Notes: generated by a model from the sequence alone, not told the origin. 64,000 nt of DNA from Pedobacter kyonggii (GCF_004310665.1 NZ_SIXF01000032.1:1-64000), one strand, 5' to 3'. Numbered from the stretch's first letter, positions 51,822-61,469 are shown. Numbers and translations: made by a program.

Positions 51822-53369
51822 ATGAGCGAGAAAAAGCACACCACCGCCTCAGGTATTGAAATAAAAGCACTGTATACCGAAGCGAGGCCAATGGAAGAGT
51901 TGCCAGGAGAATTTCCTTTTACCAGGGGAATCCAGAAGGATATGTACCGCGGTCGCTTGTGGACGATGAGGCAGTATGCAGGTTTTTCAACTGCTGAAGA
52001 ATCAAACAAGCGTTATCATTATTTATTGGCTCAGGGAACAACGGGTTTATCTGTTGCTTTTGATCTTCCAACGCAGATTGGTTATGACTCTGATCATGAA
52101 ATGGCCGATGGAGAGGTGGGCAAGGTGGGCGTGGCTATCGATTCGTTAAAGGATATTGAAGTTTTATTTGATGGTATTGAGCTGAAAGACATTACTACTT
52201 CGATGACGATCAATGCAACGGCTTCAATTTTATTGGCCATGTATATTGCGCTGGCAAAAAAACAAGGTGCAGATTTAAAACAGATTTCGGGAACAATACA
52301 GAATGATATCTTAAAAGAATATGCTGCAAGAGGCACATATATCTATCCGCCAAAGCAATCCATGCGTTTAATTACCGATATTTTTGAGTTCTGTAGCTAC
52401 GAAGTGCCGAAGTGGAATACCATTTCTATATCTGGCTACCATATTCGTGAAGCTGGATCAACCGCTGTACAAGAACTTGCTTTTACATTGGCCAACGGTA
52501 AAGCCTATCTAAAAGCCGCTTTAGATAAAGGCTTAGATATTAATGTATTTGCGAAGCGGTTATCGTTCTTCTTCAATTGCCATAATAATTTCTTTGAAGA
52601 AATAGCGAAATTTAGGGCCGCAAGGCGGATGTGGGCGAAAATTACCAAAGATTTGGGTGCTGCAGATGAAAAAGCGCAGATGTTAAGATTTCATACCCAA
52701 ACCGGAGGCTCAACTTTAACGGCGCAACAGCCTTTAAACAATGTAATCAGAGTAAGCAATCAGGCTATGGCTGCCGTTCTTGGCGGAACTCAGTCCTTAC
52801 ATACCAATGGCTATGATGAAGCGCTTTCACTTCCGACCGAATCGGCTGCAAAAATTGCTTTACGCACCCAACAGATCATTGCCTTCGAGAGCGGTGTTAC
52901 CGACACCGTAGATCCATTGGCTGGATCGTTCTTTGTAGAAAGCTTAACCGATGAAGTAGAGGCTGCTGCCTGGGCTTATATCGACCGGATAGATGCGATG
53001 GGTGGCTCGGTTAATGCCATTGAAAGCAACTATATGCAAAATGAGATTGCTGATGCAGCTTATCAATATCAAAAAGAAATCGAAAACGGCGAAAGGATCT
53101 CGGTAGGTGTAAATAAGTTTACCCAGGAGGAAGAAGGTCTGACGGAGGTTTTAAATATTGATGATTCAATCCGCAAACTGCAATCTGAAAAACTGGAATA
53201 TTTAAAAGCGACCCGCGATAACGATGCCGTAGAAAAAGCATTGCAAAGCTTGCAGGAGGCGGCTAAAGGCGAAGACAATCTGATGCCGTTGATTATAGAT
53301 GCCGTTGAAAAGTATGCTACACTCGGCGAAATTGCTGATGTGTTTAGGAGGACTTTTGGCGTTTACTAA
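51822..53369 (+). CDS. Methylmalonyl-CoA mutase large subunit (catalytic domain only)
   Basis: A 515-residue acyl-CoA mutase. The TIM-barrel catalytic domain is complete: [14 protein letters not shown] with Tyr52, [10 protein letters not shown] with Arg170 and ISISGYH with His207, the residues that select methylmalonyl-CoA over isobutyryl-CoA (family knowledge). [16 protein letters not shown] and [17 protein letters not shown]-like segments also match. It lacks the C-terminal B12-binding domain, so it needs a separate small cobalamin-binding subunit, as in archaeal-type and some Bacteroidota mutases; that gene is not next to it. It converts methylmalonyl-CoA and succinyl-CoA. Confidence 0.92.
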   Translation: MSEKKHTTASGIEIKALYTEARPMEELPGEFPFTRGIQKDMYRGRLWTMRQYAGFSTAEESNKRYHYLLAQGTTGLSVAFDLPTQIGYDSDHEMADGEVGKVGVAIDSLKDIEVLFDGIELKDITTSMTINATASILLAMYIALAKKQGADLKQISGTIQNDILKEYAARGTYIYPPKQSMRLITDIFEFCSYEVPKWNTISISGYHIREAGSTAVQELAFTLANGKAYLKAALDKGLDINVFAKRLSFFFNCHNNFFEEIAKFRAARRMWAKITKDLGAADEKAQMLRFHTQTGGSTLTAQQPLNNVIRVSNQAMAAVLGGTQSLHTNGYDEALSLPTESAAKIALRTQQIIAFESGVTDTVDPLAGSFFVESLTDEVEAAAWAYIDRIDAMGGSVNAIESNYMQNEIADAAYQYQKEIENGERISVGVNKFTQEEEGLTEVLNIDDSIRKLQSEKLEYLKATRDNDAVEKALQSLQEAAKGEDNLMPLIIDAVEKYATLGEIADVFRRTFGVY

Positions 53370-53922
53370 GTAAACTAAGCACCCTGATCCTTTGCTTTAT
53401 TCCAGATTAAAATTAAAGGTATTTTGCTTTTAATGAAACGATGATAAAATGAACAGATACTTCGTTCATTCATCTTAAAATAACAGGGCTAAAGTGTCGT
53501 AAAATTCATACAAAAACAAAACATAATGAAATAATAAAAAATCAATTTAAACGATTGACTTAAATTAATATTAATTTACTTATCTTATAGCTTTGATTTT
53601 CAGTTTATTCGAGATTAAAAAAGACTAAAACGCTTAACTAGTACCTAAAATGGCTTAGATTTTGCTTTTTCAACAGCTATTCGAAGTGAAGAGGGTTTAT
53701 TAATGTTAAATAATGGTTAATGTGGATAACCAGTGTTAATAAATAGTTATCAACATAAAAAATTGAGGTTAAGTATGCTACTATATTCCTTATCAGTATG
53801 TTACGATTTATTTGAAATTTTTGTTTAAAATGTTGATAATTTTCTCAATATTCGTAGTCCCTAAACGGACCATCCCTTTAATTCGAATAGGCACTGTAAA
53901 CCAATAAATTATAGAAATCGCA
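53370..53922. other. Likely replication origin region (oriC)
   Basis: The 553-bp AT-rich gap upstream of dnaA. It has one perfect DnaA box (TGTGGATAA at 53721-53729, reverse of TTATCCACA), two one-mismatch boxes (TTATCAACA at 53747-53755 and TGTTGATAA at 53831-53839) and a weaker TGTTAATAA at 53734-53742. A very AT-rich stretch lies at about 53500-53600, a candidate unwinding element. This cluster next to dnaA is the classic origin layout. Strand-skew and marker-frequency data are needed to prove it. Confidence 0.6.
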
Positions 53923-55353
53923 ATGGAAAAAACTTGTACAGAAGTATGGAAGAACTGTCTTCAAATTATTAAGGATAACATTCCGAGCCAAAGTTTCAAA
54001 ACCTGGTTCGAGCCAATAACAGCCCTTAAATTGGAAGGTAAGGTTTTAACTATACAGGTGCCAAGTTTGTTCTTTTACGAATGGCTTGAAGAACATTATG
54101 TAGGCTTGCTACGCAAGACTGTAAAAAAACAACTTGGAGAGGATGGCAGGTTGGAATATAACATCGTTGTAGATAAATCATCAAACAGCGGTAATCCTTA
54201 TACTACCAATATGCCCTCAAATGGAAATGGAGCGGAGGCAAAGGTACAATCGATGCCGATTCCGGTTTCCATTAATAAGGATATTAAAAACCCATTTATT
54301 ATCCCTGGATTAAAAAAATTAAATGTTGATCCACAATTAAACTCTAACTATACTTTCGAAAATTATATTGAGGGAGATTGCAACCGCTTGGCGCGTTCTG
54401 CAGGTTACGCTGTAGCTGCTAAACCAGGTGGCACATCTTTTAACCCTTTAATGATTTACGGTGGAGTAGGTTTGGGTAAAACACACCTGGCGCAGGCGAT
54501 CGGCAACGAGATTAAACGCAGCATGCCAGATAAATTGGTGATCTATGTAAGCTGTGAGAAGTTTTGCCAGCAGTTTGTAGATTCATTAAAAAACAACACC
54601 ATTAACGATTTCGTTAACTTTTATCAGGCAATGGATGTGATCATTATGGATGATGTACACAACTTTGCAGGTAAAGAAAAAACACAGGATATTTTCTTCC
54701 ATATCTTTAATCACCTACACCAATCGGGCAAACAGGTAATTTTAACATCTGATAAAGCACCGAAAGATTTAGCTGGTTTGGAAGAGCGTTTGTTAAGCCG
54801 TTTTAAATGGGGTTTATCTGCAGATCTACAGATCCCTGATCTGGAAACGCGTATTGCTATTTTAAGAAAGAAAATGTATGCTGATGGTATTGAGTTACCG
54901 GGCGAGGTGGTAGAATATGTGGCACACAACATTGATAACAATGTGCGTGAGTTAGAGGGTGCTATGGTATCTCTTTTGGCACAGGCTACTTTGAATAAAA
55001 AAGAAATCGACTTGGCGCTTGCTAAGCAAATGTTGAAGAACTTTATCAAAAATACTTCTAAGGAAATTTCAATGGAATATATCCAGAAATTGGTTTGTGA
55101 ATATTTCGAGGTTCCCGTTGATATGGTTAAATCGCAAACACGTAAACGCGAAATTGTTCAGGCACGTCAGATTTCGATGTACCTTTCTAAAAGCCATACT
55201 AAATCATCTCTGAAAACGATTGGTGCTTTCTTCGGTGGCCGCGATCACAGTACCGTAATTTATGCTTGCCAAACAGTAGAAGATTTAATTGATACTGATA
55301 AAAAGTTTAAAGCTTACGTACACGATATCCAAAAGAAATTAAAAATGAGCTAA
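53923..55353 (+). CDS. dnaA: Chromosomal replication initiator protein DnaA
   Basis: A 476-residue initiator. Domain I (residues 1-85, CTEVWKNCLQIIKDNIPSQSFKTWFEPI) mediates DnaB and DiaA contacts; a short variable domain II follows. The AAA+ domain III has Walker A GGVGLGKTHLAQAIG, Walker B VIIMDDVH, and sensor motifs in LLSRFKWGL and VRELEGAM. Domain IV ends with ARQISMYLSKSHTKSSLKTIGAFFGGRDHSTVIYAC, the DNA-binding signature. It binds DnaA boxes such as those in the upstream gap, and may regulate its own promoter there. Followed by a bidirectional terminator. Confidence 0.98.
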   Translation: MEKTCTEVWKNCLQIIKDNIPSQSFKTWFEPITALKLEGKVLTIQVPSLFFYEWLEEHYVGLLRKTVKKQLGEDGRLEYNIVVDKSSNSGNPYTTNMPSNGNGAEAKVQSMPIPVSINKDIKNPFIIPGLKKLNVDPQLNSNYTFENYIEGDCNRLARSAGYAVAAKPGGTSFNPLMIYGGVGLGKTHLAQAIGNEIKRSMPDKLVIYVSCEKFCQQFVDSLKNNTINDFVNFYQAMDVIIMDDVHNFAGKEKTQDIFFHIFNHLHQSGKQVILTSDKAPKDLAGLEERLLSRFKWGLSADLQIPDLETRIAILRKKMYADGIELPGEVVEYVAHNIDNNVRELEGAMVSLLAQATLNKKEIDLALAKQMLKNFIKNTSKEISMEYIQKLVCEYFEVPVDMVKSQTRKREIVQARQISMYLSKSHTKSSLKTIGAFFGGRDHSTVIYACQTVEDLIDTDKKFKAYVHDIQKKLKMS

Positions 55354-55429
55354 ACTAAGTTCAGAAACAGAAAGATAGAAGGGTTTAAATAAAATCTTTC
55401 GTTTATGTTCAAAAGTTTATGCAAAAAAT

Positions 55430-55461
55430 AAAGGTCCGATACTTTGTCGGGCCTTTGTTTT
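55430..55461. terminator. Terminator between dnaA and the Nudix gene
   Basis: Stem aaaggtccga/tcgggccttt (one G-T pair) with loop tactttg, flanked by an A-rich run on the left and ttgtttt on the right. It could stop transcripts of both convergent genes. Confidence 0.85.
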
Positions 55462-55481
55462 GATGTGACTTTTTAAAATAT

Positions 55482-56030
55482 TTAAAGTTTTTCTACTTCA
55501 GCTAAGCCATATAATAAGGCAGCAACATGCAGCGCCTGAGCTATTTTATTTTCCTCAATCAGTTGCCTTATTTCCTCAATAGTATATTCTTCAACATTTA
55601 ATATTTCATGTTCATCTAAATGCTGTTCATGCGTTTTAATACCACCTGTTAAGAAGTAGGTAAAGGTTCTGTTGTTTGATGTTGCAGGGTTAGGATAAAG
55701 CTCGGCAATAAGTTTGCAGGTTTTGAAACTGTAACCTGTTTCTTCTAAAAGTTCACGTCTAACAGCAAATTCAGGTGCTTCATCACCGTCAATTACACCA
55801 CCCGGAACTTCAAGCGAAATAATATCGGCTGCATGGCGGTATTGGCGCACCATGATTATTTTTCCTGCTTCTGTAAGTGCAATCGCATTAACCCAGTTTG
55901 GATACTCTAAAACATAATAATCGTCTTTTATAATGCCATCAGGAAGTTTAACTTCGTCTACCCTTAAGGTAGCCCACTTTTCTCTTACTAAATATTTAGA
56001 GGCAAGCTTTTGCCACTTTTCTATAATCAT
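55482..56030 (-). CDS. Nudix hydrolase (ADP-ribose pyrophosphatase-like)
   Basis: A 182-residue Nudix enzyme. The Nudix box GVIDGDE...RRELLEETGY (Gly78 to Gly99, with the REXXEE core at residues 92-97) is intact. Upstream YVLEYPNWVNAIALTEAGKIIMVRQYRHAADIISLEVPGG is typical of the ADP-ribose pyrophosphatase/NudF branch. It hydrolyses nucleoside diphosphate-linked compounds, removing free ADP-ribose or related molecules. Follows a hypothetical gene on the same strand by 28 bases. Confidence 0.9.
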   Translation of the reverse strand: MIIEKWQKLASKYLVREKWATLRVDEVKLPDGIIKDDYYVLEYPNWVNAIALTEAGKIIMVRQYRHAADIISLEVPGGVIDGDEAPEFAVRRELLEETGYSFKTCKLIAELYPNPATSNNRTFTYFLTGGIKTHEQHLDEHEILNVEEYTIEEIRQLIEENKIAQALHVAALLYGLAEVEKL

Positions 56031-56058
56031 TATTTTATTTATGTTAATTGAATTACTC

Positions 56059-56448
56059 CTAACTGAGGTACTGTTGTATCGTTTTCTGACGGTGCAAATT
56101 TACCAAATGTACGATCTTGTGCCGATCTGACAGGTATTGGTAGATTAAATTCAGTTTTGGCGCAATAATTTGGTTTCTATCGGCGCTTGTACCTAATTCA
56201 TAATATAAGAATTCGCTCAGGGAGTCGAGTTTTTCGGGAGGGAGGTTGCCCTCGGTTAACCAATTTTCAAAAACCGAAAACTCTTCATTTTCCAGAATCT
56301 CTTTTGGCAATTCAAAGCCCCCTTCCATCGTTTCATCAAAAAGTTGATTGGCCTCGGCCAACTTGCCTTCTAACTTTAAGCCCATAATACGGGCTAAAAC
56401 CTGTGCAAGTTTCTGTATATCTGCTGTGATTAAATCTCTTCTGTACAT
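56059..56448 (-). CDS. Hypothetical helical protein
   Basis: A 129-residue soluble, mostly helical protein (MYRRDLITADIQKLAQVLARIMGLKLEGKLAEANQLFDETM...). The charged repeats and spacing suggest a TPR-like or coiled helical fold. No domain recognised; DUF6483-like N-terminal features are possible but weak. Upstream of, and likely co-transcribed with, the Nudix gene. Confidence 0.65.
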   Translation of the reverse strand: MYRRDLITADIQKLAQVLARIMGLKLEGKLAEANQLFDETMEGGFELPKEILENEEFSVFENWLTEGNLPPEKLDSLSEFLYYELGTSADRNQIIAPKLNLIYQYLSDRHKIVHLVNLHRQKTIQQYLS

Positions 56449-56566
56449 TATTGTTGTAATGTTCTAATCTGTTGGAAAGTTGTTTGTAGTCGGAGGCCCG
56501 GGGTCGGAAGTTTATAGTCAGTTAACCAATTTATACAATTAAACGGTTAACCCATCACCAGATGAC

Positions 56567-57340
56567 CTACCAGCTTCCGCTGCTTCCGCCACCACCAAAG
56601 CTTCCGCCGCCAAAACCACCGAATCCACCGCCACCAGAAGAACCGCCTCCCCAGCCACCGCTGCTTCGGCCACCACCGCCACCGCTTCCAAAAAGCATAG
56701 CCCAGAACAAAGCGTTAGATGCACCCCGACCGCCAATTACTTCGCTACCGCCTCCGCCACCTTTCCTCATGATAATGATGATTACAATTACAATAATGAT
56801 AATAATCACAATACTGCCACCTCCGCCACCTTTCTTTGAAGAAGTTTTAGAATTATCATTTTTATATTCGCCTTTCGTATATTTTATAATCGAAGTAGTA
56901 CCTTCATCTAAGCCGGCAAAATAATTTCCTGCCCTAAAATTGGGTTTAATGTCGTTATCAATAATACGCTTGGCATAAATATCGGGCAATGCGCCTTCCA
57001 AACCATAACCTGTTTGGATAGAGATTTTTCGATCGCCAACGGCCACAACGATCATAATACCATTGTTTTTGCCACTTTGGCCTACTCCCCATTTTCGGCC
57101 CAGCTCTACAGCGTATTCGTTAATATCATAATCGCCTACCGATTTTAATATCGCGATAGCAATCTGTGTTGATGACGAATCATTAAAAGCCACTAATTTA
57201 GTTTCCAGTTGCTGCTTTTGATCGGCAGATAGCACATTAGCGTAATCATTAACCAAGGTATTGGGCTTCTCGGGAAAATCCTGTGCAAAGGCGAAAGTGA
57301 ATAATAAACTCAGTATCGAGAAAAGGAATATTTTCTTCAT
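56567..57340 (-). CDS. TPM domain protein with Gly-rich tail (YgcG-like)
   Basis: A 257-residue protein. Signal peptide (cleavage near AFAQ, residue 20), then a TPM/Psb32 domain (FPEKPNTLVNDYANVLSADQKQQLETKLVAFNDSSSTQIAIAIL, residues 23-150), a membrane span (IVIIIIIVIVIIIIM, near residue 180) and a Gly/Ser-rich tail (GGGGSEVIGG..., GGSSGGGGFGGFGGGS). TPM proteins are often paired with LemA. The antisense strand of the tail makes a false proline-rich frame. It starts 4 bases after the upstream TPM gene's stop. Confidence 0.9.
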   Translation of the reverse strand: MKKIFLFSILSLLFTFAFAQDFPEKPNTLVNDYANVLSADQKQQLETKLVAFNDSSSTQIAIAILKSVGDYDINEYAVELGRKWGVGQSGKNNGIMIVVAVGDRKISIQTGYGLEGALPDIYAKRIIDNDIKPNFRAGNYFAGLDEGTTSIIKYTKGEYKNDNSKTSSKKGGGGGSIVIIIIIVIVIIIIMRKGGGGGSEVIGGRGASNALFWAMLFGSGGGGGRSSGGWGGGSSGGGGFGGFGGGSFGGGGSSGSW

Positions 57341-57343
57341 CTC

Positions 57344-57787
57344 TTATTTGTGCTCTAGGTTATCCATAAAAACGATATCATTTGGCAATTCATTAATGTC
57401 GCCTTTTTGAGGGGGGAAGAACAAAGCTAGTTTTTCTCCGGCCAATGCTACACCTGCAATAATGCCATCAGCTAAATCGCCTTTTGCAAAGTGTGCCGTC
57501 ATCGCTATTTTGGTTGTTTCCCAAAAATTTTCAGGTACTACCTGGTTAATGCCTACATCGCCAATAATGGCGAATTTATGATCGGCATGTGCCAGGTAAA
57601 TCAGTACCCCATTTCTTTTGGCTGTTTTGTCCATATCCAGCTTGGTAAAATACTCGATAGCTTTCTCGTATGGATCACCTGCGCAATGTTTGTCAATAGC
57701 AATCCTAATTTCTCCAGAAGTTGCTCTTTCTGCATCGGAGATTGCGTTTGCTATTTTTTCTTGTTCAATATCTGAAAATAATGACAT
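57344..57787 (-). CDS. TPM domain protein (soluble)
   Basis: A 147-residue protein with one TPM/Psb32-type domain and no signal peptide: LFSDIEQEKIANAISDAERATSGEIRIAIDKHCAGDPYEKAIEYFTKLDMDKTAKRNGVLIYLAHADHKFAIIGDVGINQVV. It sits between the LemA gene (83 bases upstream, with a hairpin in between) and the larger TPM gene (4 bases downstream). Confidence 0.88.
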   Translation of the reverse strand: MSLFSDIEQEKIANAISDAERATSGEIRIAIDKHCAGDPYEKAIEYFTKLDMDKTAKRNGVLIYLAHADHKFAIIGDVGINQVVPENFWETTKIAMTAHFAKGDLADGIIAGVALAGEKLALFFPPQKGDINELPNDIVFMDNLEHK

Positions 57788-57810
57788 GTGCTTATTTTGT
57801 ATGAAGTAAA

Positions 57811-57851
57811 AAGGGTAATAAATGCTTAGTTAATAAACATTCACTACCCTT
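57811..57851. other. Imperfect hairpin between lemA and the TPM gene
   Basis: aagggtaataaatg (57811-57824) faces cattcactaccctt (57838-57851), 12 of 14 positions pairing. It could attenuate read-through from lemA into the TPM genes or protect an mRNA end. Confidence 0.5.
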
Positions 57852-57870
57852 ATATATTGTGTTGAGAATA

Positions 57871-58452
57871 TTAAAATTCTACTTTAGGGGCATCTTTTGC
57901 GGTGGCATCGGCCTCAAAATATCCTTTAGCTTTAAAGCCGAACATGCCGGCTGTTAAATTGGTCGGAAACGATCTGATTTTGCCATTATACTGTTGTACG
58001 GCATCGTTAAAATCCTTACGGGCAACGGTAATCCTATTTTCGGTGCTTTCTAACTGCGCCGATAAATCACTGAATTGCTGTGTGGCCCTTAATTCAGGGT
58101 AATTTTCGGTAATCGATAATAATTTACCCAAAGCCTGACTCAATTGTCCCTGAGCAGCCTGGTATTTTTGGATGTTTTCTGGTGTCAGTTCATCAGCTTT
58201 AACCGTCATCTGTGTTGCTTTTGCACGCGCTTCAGTTACGGCAGTTAAAGTACCCTGCTCAAATTTAGCGGCCCCTTTTACCGTAGCTACCAGGTTAGGA
58301 ATTAAATCTGCTCTTCTTTGATATTGGGTTTGCACGGTTCCCCATTTTGATTTAACGTTTTCATCAAGTTTAACCATGCTGTTATATCCGCATGAACTTA
58401 AAGTGCTCACTGCAATAACTGCAGCTAAAATTCCAAATATTAATCTTTTCAT
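57871..58452 (-). CDS. LemA family protein
   Basis: A 193-residue protein with an N-terminal signal or anchor segment ending in a lipobox-like STLSSC (Cys21). The LemA core reads YNSMVKLDENVKSKWGTVQTQYQRRADLIPNLVATVKGAAKFEQGTLTAVTEARAKA, with a helical bundle to the end. LemA proteins, with TPM partners, are membrane-associated and poorly understood. First gene of the LemA-TPM-TPM operon. Confidence 0.94.
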   Translation of the reverse strand: MKRLIFGILAAVIAVSTLSSCGYNSMVKLDENVKSKWGTVQTQYQRRADLIPNLVATVKGAAKFEQGTLTAVTEARAKATQMTVKADELTPENIQKYQAAQGQLSQALGKLLSITENYPELRATQQFSDLSAQLESTENRITVARKDFNDAVQQYNGKIRSFPTNLTAGMFGFKAKGYFEADATAKDAPKVEF

Positions 58453-58985
58453 TTTTATGGTTTTTGTCTTTTTAATAAAATTGATTTATGGTCAATTTAC
58501 GAATTAGATATCAAATTGCATGCCTATGTTACACTTTCAATGATTATATGACAGGTTGACAAGCTACTCATTGAATTTAATGAGATTAAATTGGTGTTTT
58601 TTGTTTTGGAGCGCAGTGCTTTTCGCTTTTTTTTATGCTGGTCCCGCTCTGCGCTTTATCCCGATAGAAAACCTGTGAAACAAGCAGCACACCAAAATAT
58701 AACATAAACCGGTGCTTAAATCGGGATGCCCGCTCCGATCGGGGCTAGGTACTTTGGCTTGCGGCACAGAAAACCGACATAGGAGAAAAGAAATAACCTA
58801 ATTAAACCCGATCGAACGGATGCCCCCGGTTTTTTATCGGGGCAGGAGGAAGAGCGGGAAGAAAAAGGCCTATGGAATACTGCAATTGCTTTCCAACTAA
58901 ATATTTGCTTTCTGAGTGTACAAATAATTTTTTTATATGGTTTCAACAGAATGCTAAATCGTACCAATTATTCTTCATAGTTGCC
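58453..58985. other. Gap with repeat material
   Basis: The 570-bp space before the FAD oxidoreductase has no credible gene. It holds a 102-bp repeat copy (58642-58743), GC-rich palindromes near 58800-58850 and the 16-mer ATTGCTTTCCAACTAA at 58885-58900 shared with 6859-6874. Confidence 0.5.
58642..58743 (+). repeat. 102-bp direct repeat, family D copy 1
   Basis: From tcccgctctgcgctttatcc to gcccgctccgatcggg. It matches 63724-63825 in the same orientation over its whole length with only a few mismatches. It contains atcccgat and atcgggat, which can pair. Confidence 0.8.
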
Positions 58986-58993
58986 TATCTTTG
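58986..58993 (+). promoter_or_regulatory. Putative -7 element (TATCTTTG)
   Basis: Exact TAnnTTTG match, 29 bases before the ATG at 59023. Confidence 0.5.
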
Positions 58994-59022
58994 TAGGGTT
59001 CGGGATAAAAACCTGACATGAT

Positions 59023-60564
59023 ATGCAAAAAGACATCGAAATTACGCTGCTCCCACACGAGGTAGAGCAAACAGAGGTGATTAACCAGAAACTGGCTGAA
59101 GCCCTAAAATTACCTGGTTCAAGAATTAAAGGCTATGAAATCCTGAAAAGATCGATAGATGCCCGCTCGAGAAAAGTGATATTCAGACTTCAGGTAAAAG
59201 TTTTTGTAGATGAGGAAGGCACTCCCGAAGTGTACACCATTAATTATAAAAATGTAAGCGATGCCAAGCCTGTGATAATTATCGGGGCTGGCCCAGCGGG
59301 CTTGTTTGCAGCTTTGCAGTGTATAGAGAATGGATTAAAGCCCATTATTATCGAACGTGGTAAAGATGTAAAACAACGGCGGAGAGATTTGGCTGCCATA
59401 AACAAGCAGGGTTTAGTGAATACTGAATCTAATTATTGTTATGGTGAAGGTGGGGCAGGAACCTATTCGGATGGTAAACTGTATACCCGTTCCAATAAAC
59501 GGGGCGATATTAATAAAGTGCTCCAGGTTTTTGTAAACCATGGGGCAGAAGCTGATATTGCTATCGATGCCCGTCCACATATAGGTACCAACAAACTTCC
59601 GCATATTATCACTTCCATAAAAGATACAATCCTGAATGCTGGGGGCGAGGTGATGTTCGATAGTCGTATGACTGATATTTTGATCGAATTCGGAAAAGTA
59701 AAAGGAATTGAGATAAATTTTGAGGAAAAGTTGTTTGCTGATGATATCATCTTGGCAACAGGTCACTCTGCAAGAGATGTGTACGAATTGTTGAACAGTA
59801 AAAATATCCTGATTGAGGCAAAACCATTTGCTTTAGGCGTACGGATTGAGCATCCTCAGGAGATTATTGATTCAGCCCAGTACCATTGCAATATTAGATC
59901 GGAATTTTTGCCTCCCGCGTACTACAGTTTGGTGGAGCAGGTTGGTGCCCGTGGGGTGTTTTCTTTTTGCATGTGTCCTGGAGGTATTATTGCGCCTTGT
60001 GCTACGGGCGAAAATGAAATCGTGGTAAATGGTTGGTCGCCATCTAAACGGAATAATCCTTATGCCAATTCTGGAACAGTGGTTCAGGTTACGCTAAACG
60101 ATGTTCAGGGTTACGATCCGCTTAGAATGTTGCATTTCCAATCGGAGATTGAAAAAATGGCTTTTGAGGCCGGCGGCGGAAATCTGGTAGCTCCGGCCCA
60201 GCGCATGGTTGATTTTGTGAACAATAAATTATCGATCGATCTACCAAAGAACTCCTATCTGCCCGGCACCAAAAGTTCGATGCTGGATAATATCTTACCC
60301 GATTTCGTATCGGATAGTTTACGTGTAGCATTACCCTTGTTTGGGAAAAAGATTAAGGATTATTATACAAATGAAGCTATTTTAGTAGGGGTAGAGAGTA
60401 GAACATCATCACCGGTTAGAATTCCAAGAGATAAAGAGACTTACCAGCACCCTCAGATAAAAGGTTTATATCCTTGCGCAGAAGGTGCAGGTTATGCCGG
60501 TGGAATTGTATCGGCAGCAATAGACGGTATTAACTGTGCGAATGCAATATTAAACGCATCTTAA
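59023..60564 (+). CDS. Uncharacterised FAD-dependent oxidoreductase (COG2509-like)
   Basis: A 513-residue flavoprotein. A short N-terminal domain (residues 1-80, KRSIDARSRKVIFRLQVKVFV) precedes the FAD motif VIIIGAGPAGLFAALQ. YCYGEGGAGTYSDGKLYTRSNKRG, ATGHSARDVYELL, GVFSFCMCPGGIIAPCATGENEIVVNGWSPSKRNNPYANSG and a C-terminal YPCAEGAGYAGGIVSAAIDG are typical. Substrate unknown, though the family is widely conserved. Followed by DinB and CoA-binding genes. Confidence 0.9.
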   Translation: MQKDIEITLLPHEVEQTEVINQKLAEALKLPGSRIKGYEILKRSIDARSRKVIFRLQVKVFVDEEGTPEVYTINYKNVSDAKPVIIIGAGPAGLFAALQCIENGLKPIIIERGKDVKQRRRDLAAINKQGLVNTESNYCYGEGGAGTYSDGKLYTRSNKRGDINKVLQVFVNHGAEADIAIDARPHIGTNKLPHIITSIKDTILNAGGEVMFDSRMTDILIEFGKVKGIEINFEEKLFADDIILATGHSARDVYELLNSKNILIEAKPFALGVRIEHPQEIIDSAQYHCNIRSEFLPPAYYSLVEQVGARGVFSFCMCPGGIIAPCATGENEIVVNGWSPSKRNNPYANSGTVVQVTLNDVQGYDPLRMLHFQSEIEKMAFEAGGGNLVAPAQRMVDFVNNKLSIDLPKNSYLPGTKSSMLDNILPDFVSDSLRVALPLFGKKIKDYYTNEAILVGVESRTSSPVRIPRDKETYQHPQIKGLYPCAEGAGYAGGIVSAAIDGINCANAILNAS

Positions 60565-60597
60565 CAAACTTTATATTGCCCCAATTGTTGTTTTGGT

Positions 60598-61065
60598 ATG
60601 TTTAATATTACGAACGAAATTAAAAAGGCATTTAATGGCGATGCCTGGCATGGTAACCATGTAATGCAAACCTTAAATAATGTTAATCCTGAAAGCGCGT
60701 TTAGTCATTTAGTTCCAGGGGCGCATTCCATTGCCGAAATTGCCCTGCATTTAACTGCATGGACAGAAGAAGTTACCTCAAGACTGAGTGGAAAACCTGC
60801 TGCAGAACCCGCAATGGGCGATTGGCCAATGCCCGAAAGTAGAACGCCTAAGGCTTGGGAGCGCATTATCTTTAATTTTAAAATTGCTAATGAAGAACTC
60901 ATCCGCTTGTGCGAAAACATAAAAAATAACCAATGGAATGATGAAGTAAAGAGTGAGCGGAACCCGGCATTGGGAACAGGCGTAACCAATGCAGAGCTTT
61001 TAAGTGGTTTGGCACAGCACCATGCCTACCATTCTGGTCAGATCGCTTTGCTTTCTAAATTTTAA
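60598..61065 (+). CDS. DinB family protein
   Basis: A 155-residue helical-bundle protein. Putative metal ligands are in SFSHLVPGAHSIAEIALHLTAW (start of helix) and GLAQHHAYHSGQIALLSKF at the C-terminus, the usual DinB HxxYHxGQ signature. It also resembles DUF664-type DinB proteins. Substrate unknown; perhaps a thiol-dependent hydrolase. Close behind the FAD oxidoreductase. Confidence 0.88.
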   Translation: MFNITNEIKKAFNGDAWHGNHVMQTLNNVNPESAFSHLVPGAHSIAEIALHLTAWTEEVTSRLSGKPAAEPAMGDWPMPESRTPKAWERIIFNFKIANEELIRLCENIKNNQWNDEVKSERNPALGTGVTNAELLSGLAQHHAYHSGQIALLSKF

Positions 61066-61109
61066 TGGCTTAATTAACCTGTAATCAATAAATCTTTGGA
61101 ATCACCTTT

Positions 61110-61469
61110 ATGAAGAAGACACTTATTATCGGCGCGTCGCCAAACCCATCCAGATATGCTTATAAAGCAGCCAATATGCTCAAGCGCTTCAATCACGAAA
61201 TTGTTAACGTGGGCATAAAAAAAGGAGAGGTTGCAGGCGTTGAAATTGAAAAACCTGATCAGATCCACAACGATATAGACACCATAACTTTATATATTGG
61301 CCCACCCTTACAGGCGCAATATCACGATTATATCCTGGCAACAAAACCTAAGCGGGTAATTTTCAATCCAGGAACTGAAAATTATGAGCTGGAAAAATTA
61401 TTGGATCAACACAATATCGAACCCGTTGAAGCCTGTACTTTGGTATTGCTAAGCACAGGGCAGTATTAA
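61110..61469 (+). CDS. CoA-binding protein
   Basis: A 119-residue Rossmann-like protein of the CoA_binding/YccU family. LIIGASPNPSRYAYKAANMLKRFNHEIVNVGIKKGEVAG at the start and TLYIGPPLQAQYHDYILATKPKRVIFNPGTENYELEKLLDQHNIEPVEACTLVLLSTGQY cover the domain. Function unknown. It overlaps the end of the convergent PagL-like gene by 4 bases. Confidence 0.9.
   Translation: MKKTLIIGASPNPSRYAYKAANMLKRFNHEIVNVGIKKGEVAGVEIEKPDQIHNDIDTITLYIGPPLQAQYHDYILATKPKRVIFNPGTENYELEKLLDQHNIEPVEACTLVLLSTGQY

Noticed and set aside
56562-56924. Proline-rich frame on the plus strand
   Set aside because: It is the antisense of the Gly-rich tail of the TPM protein; GGN codons read backwards give CCN.
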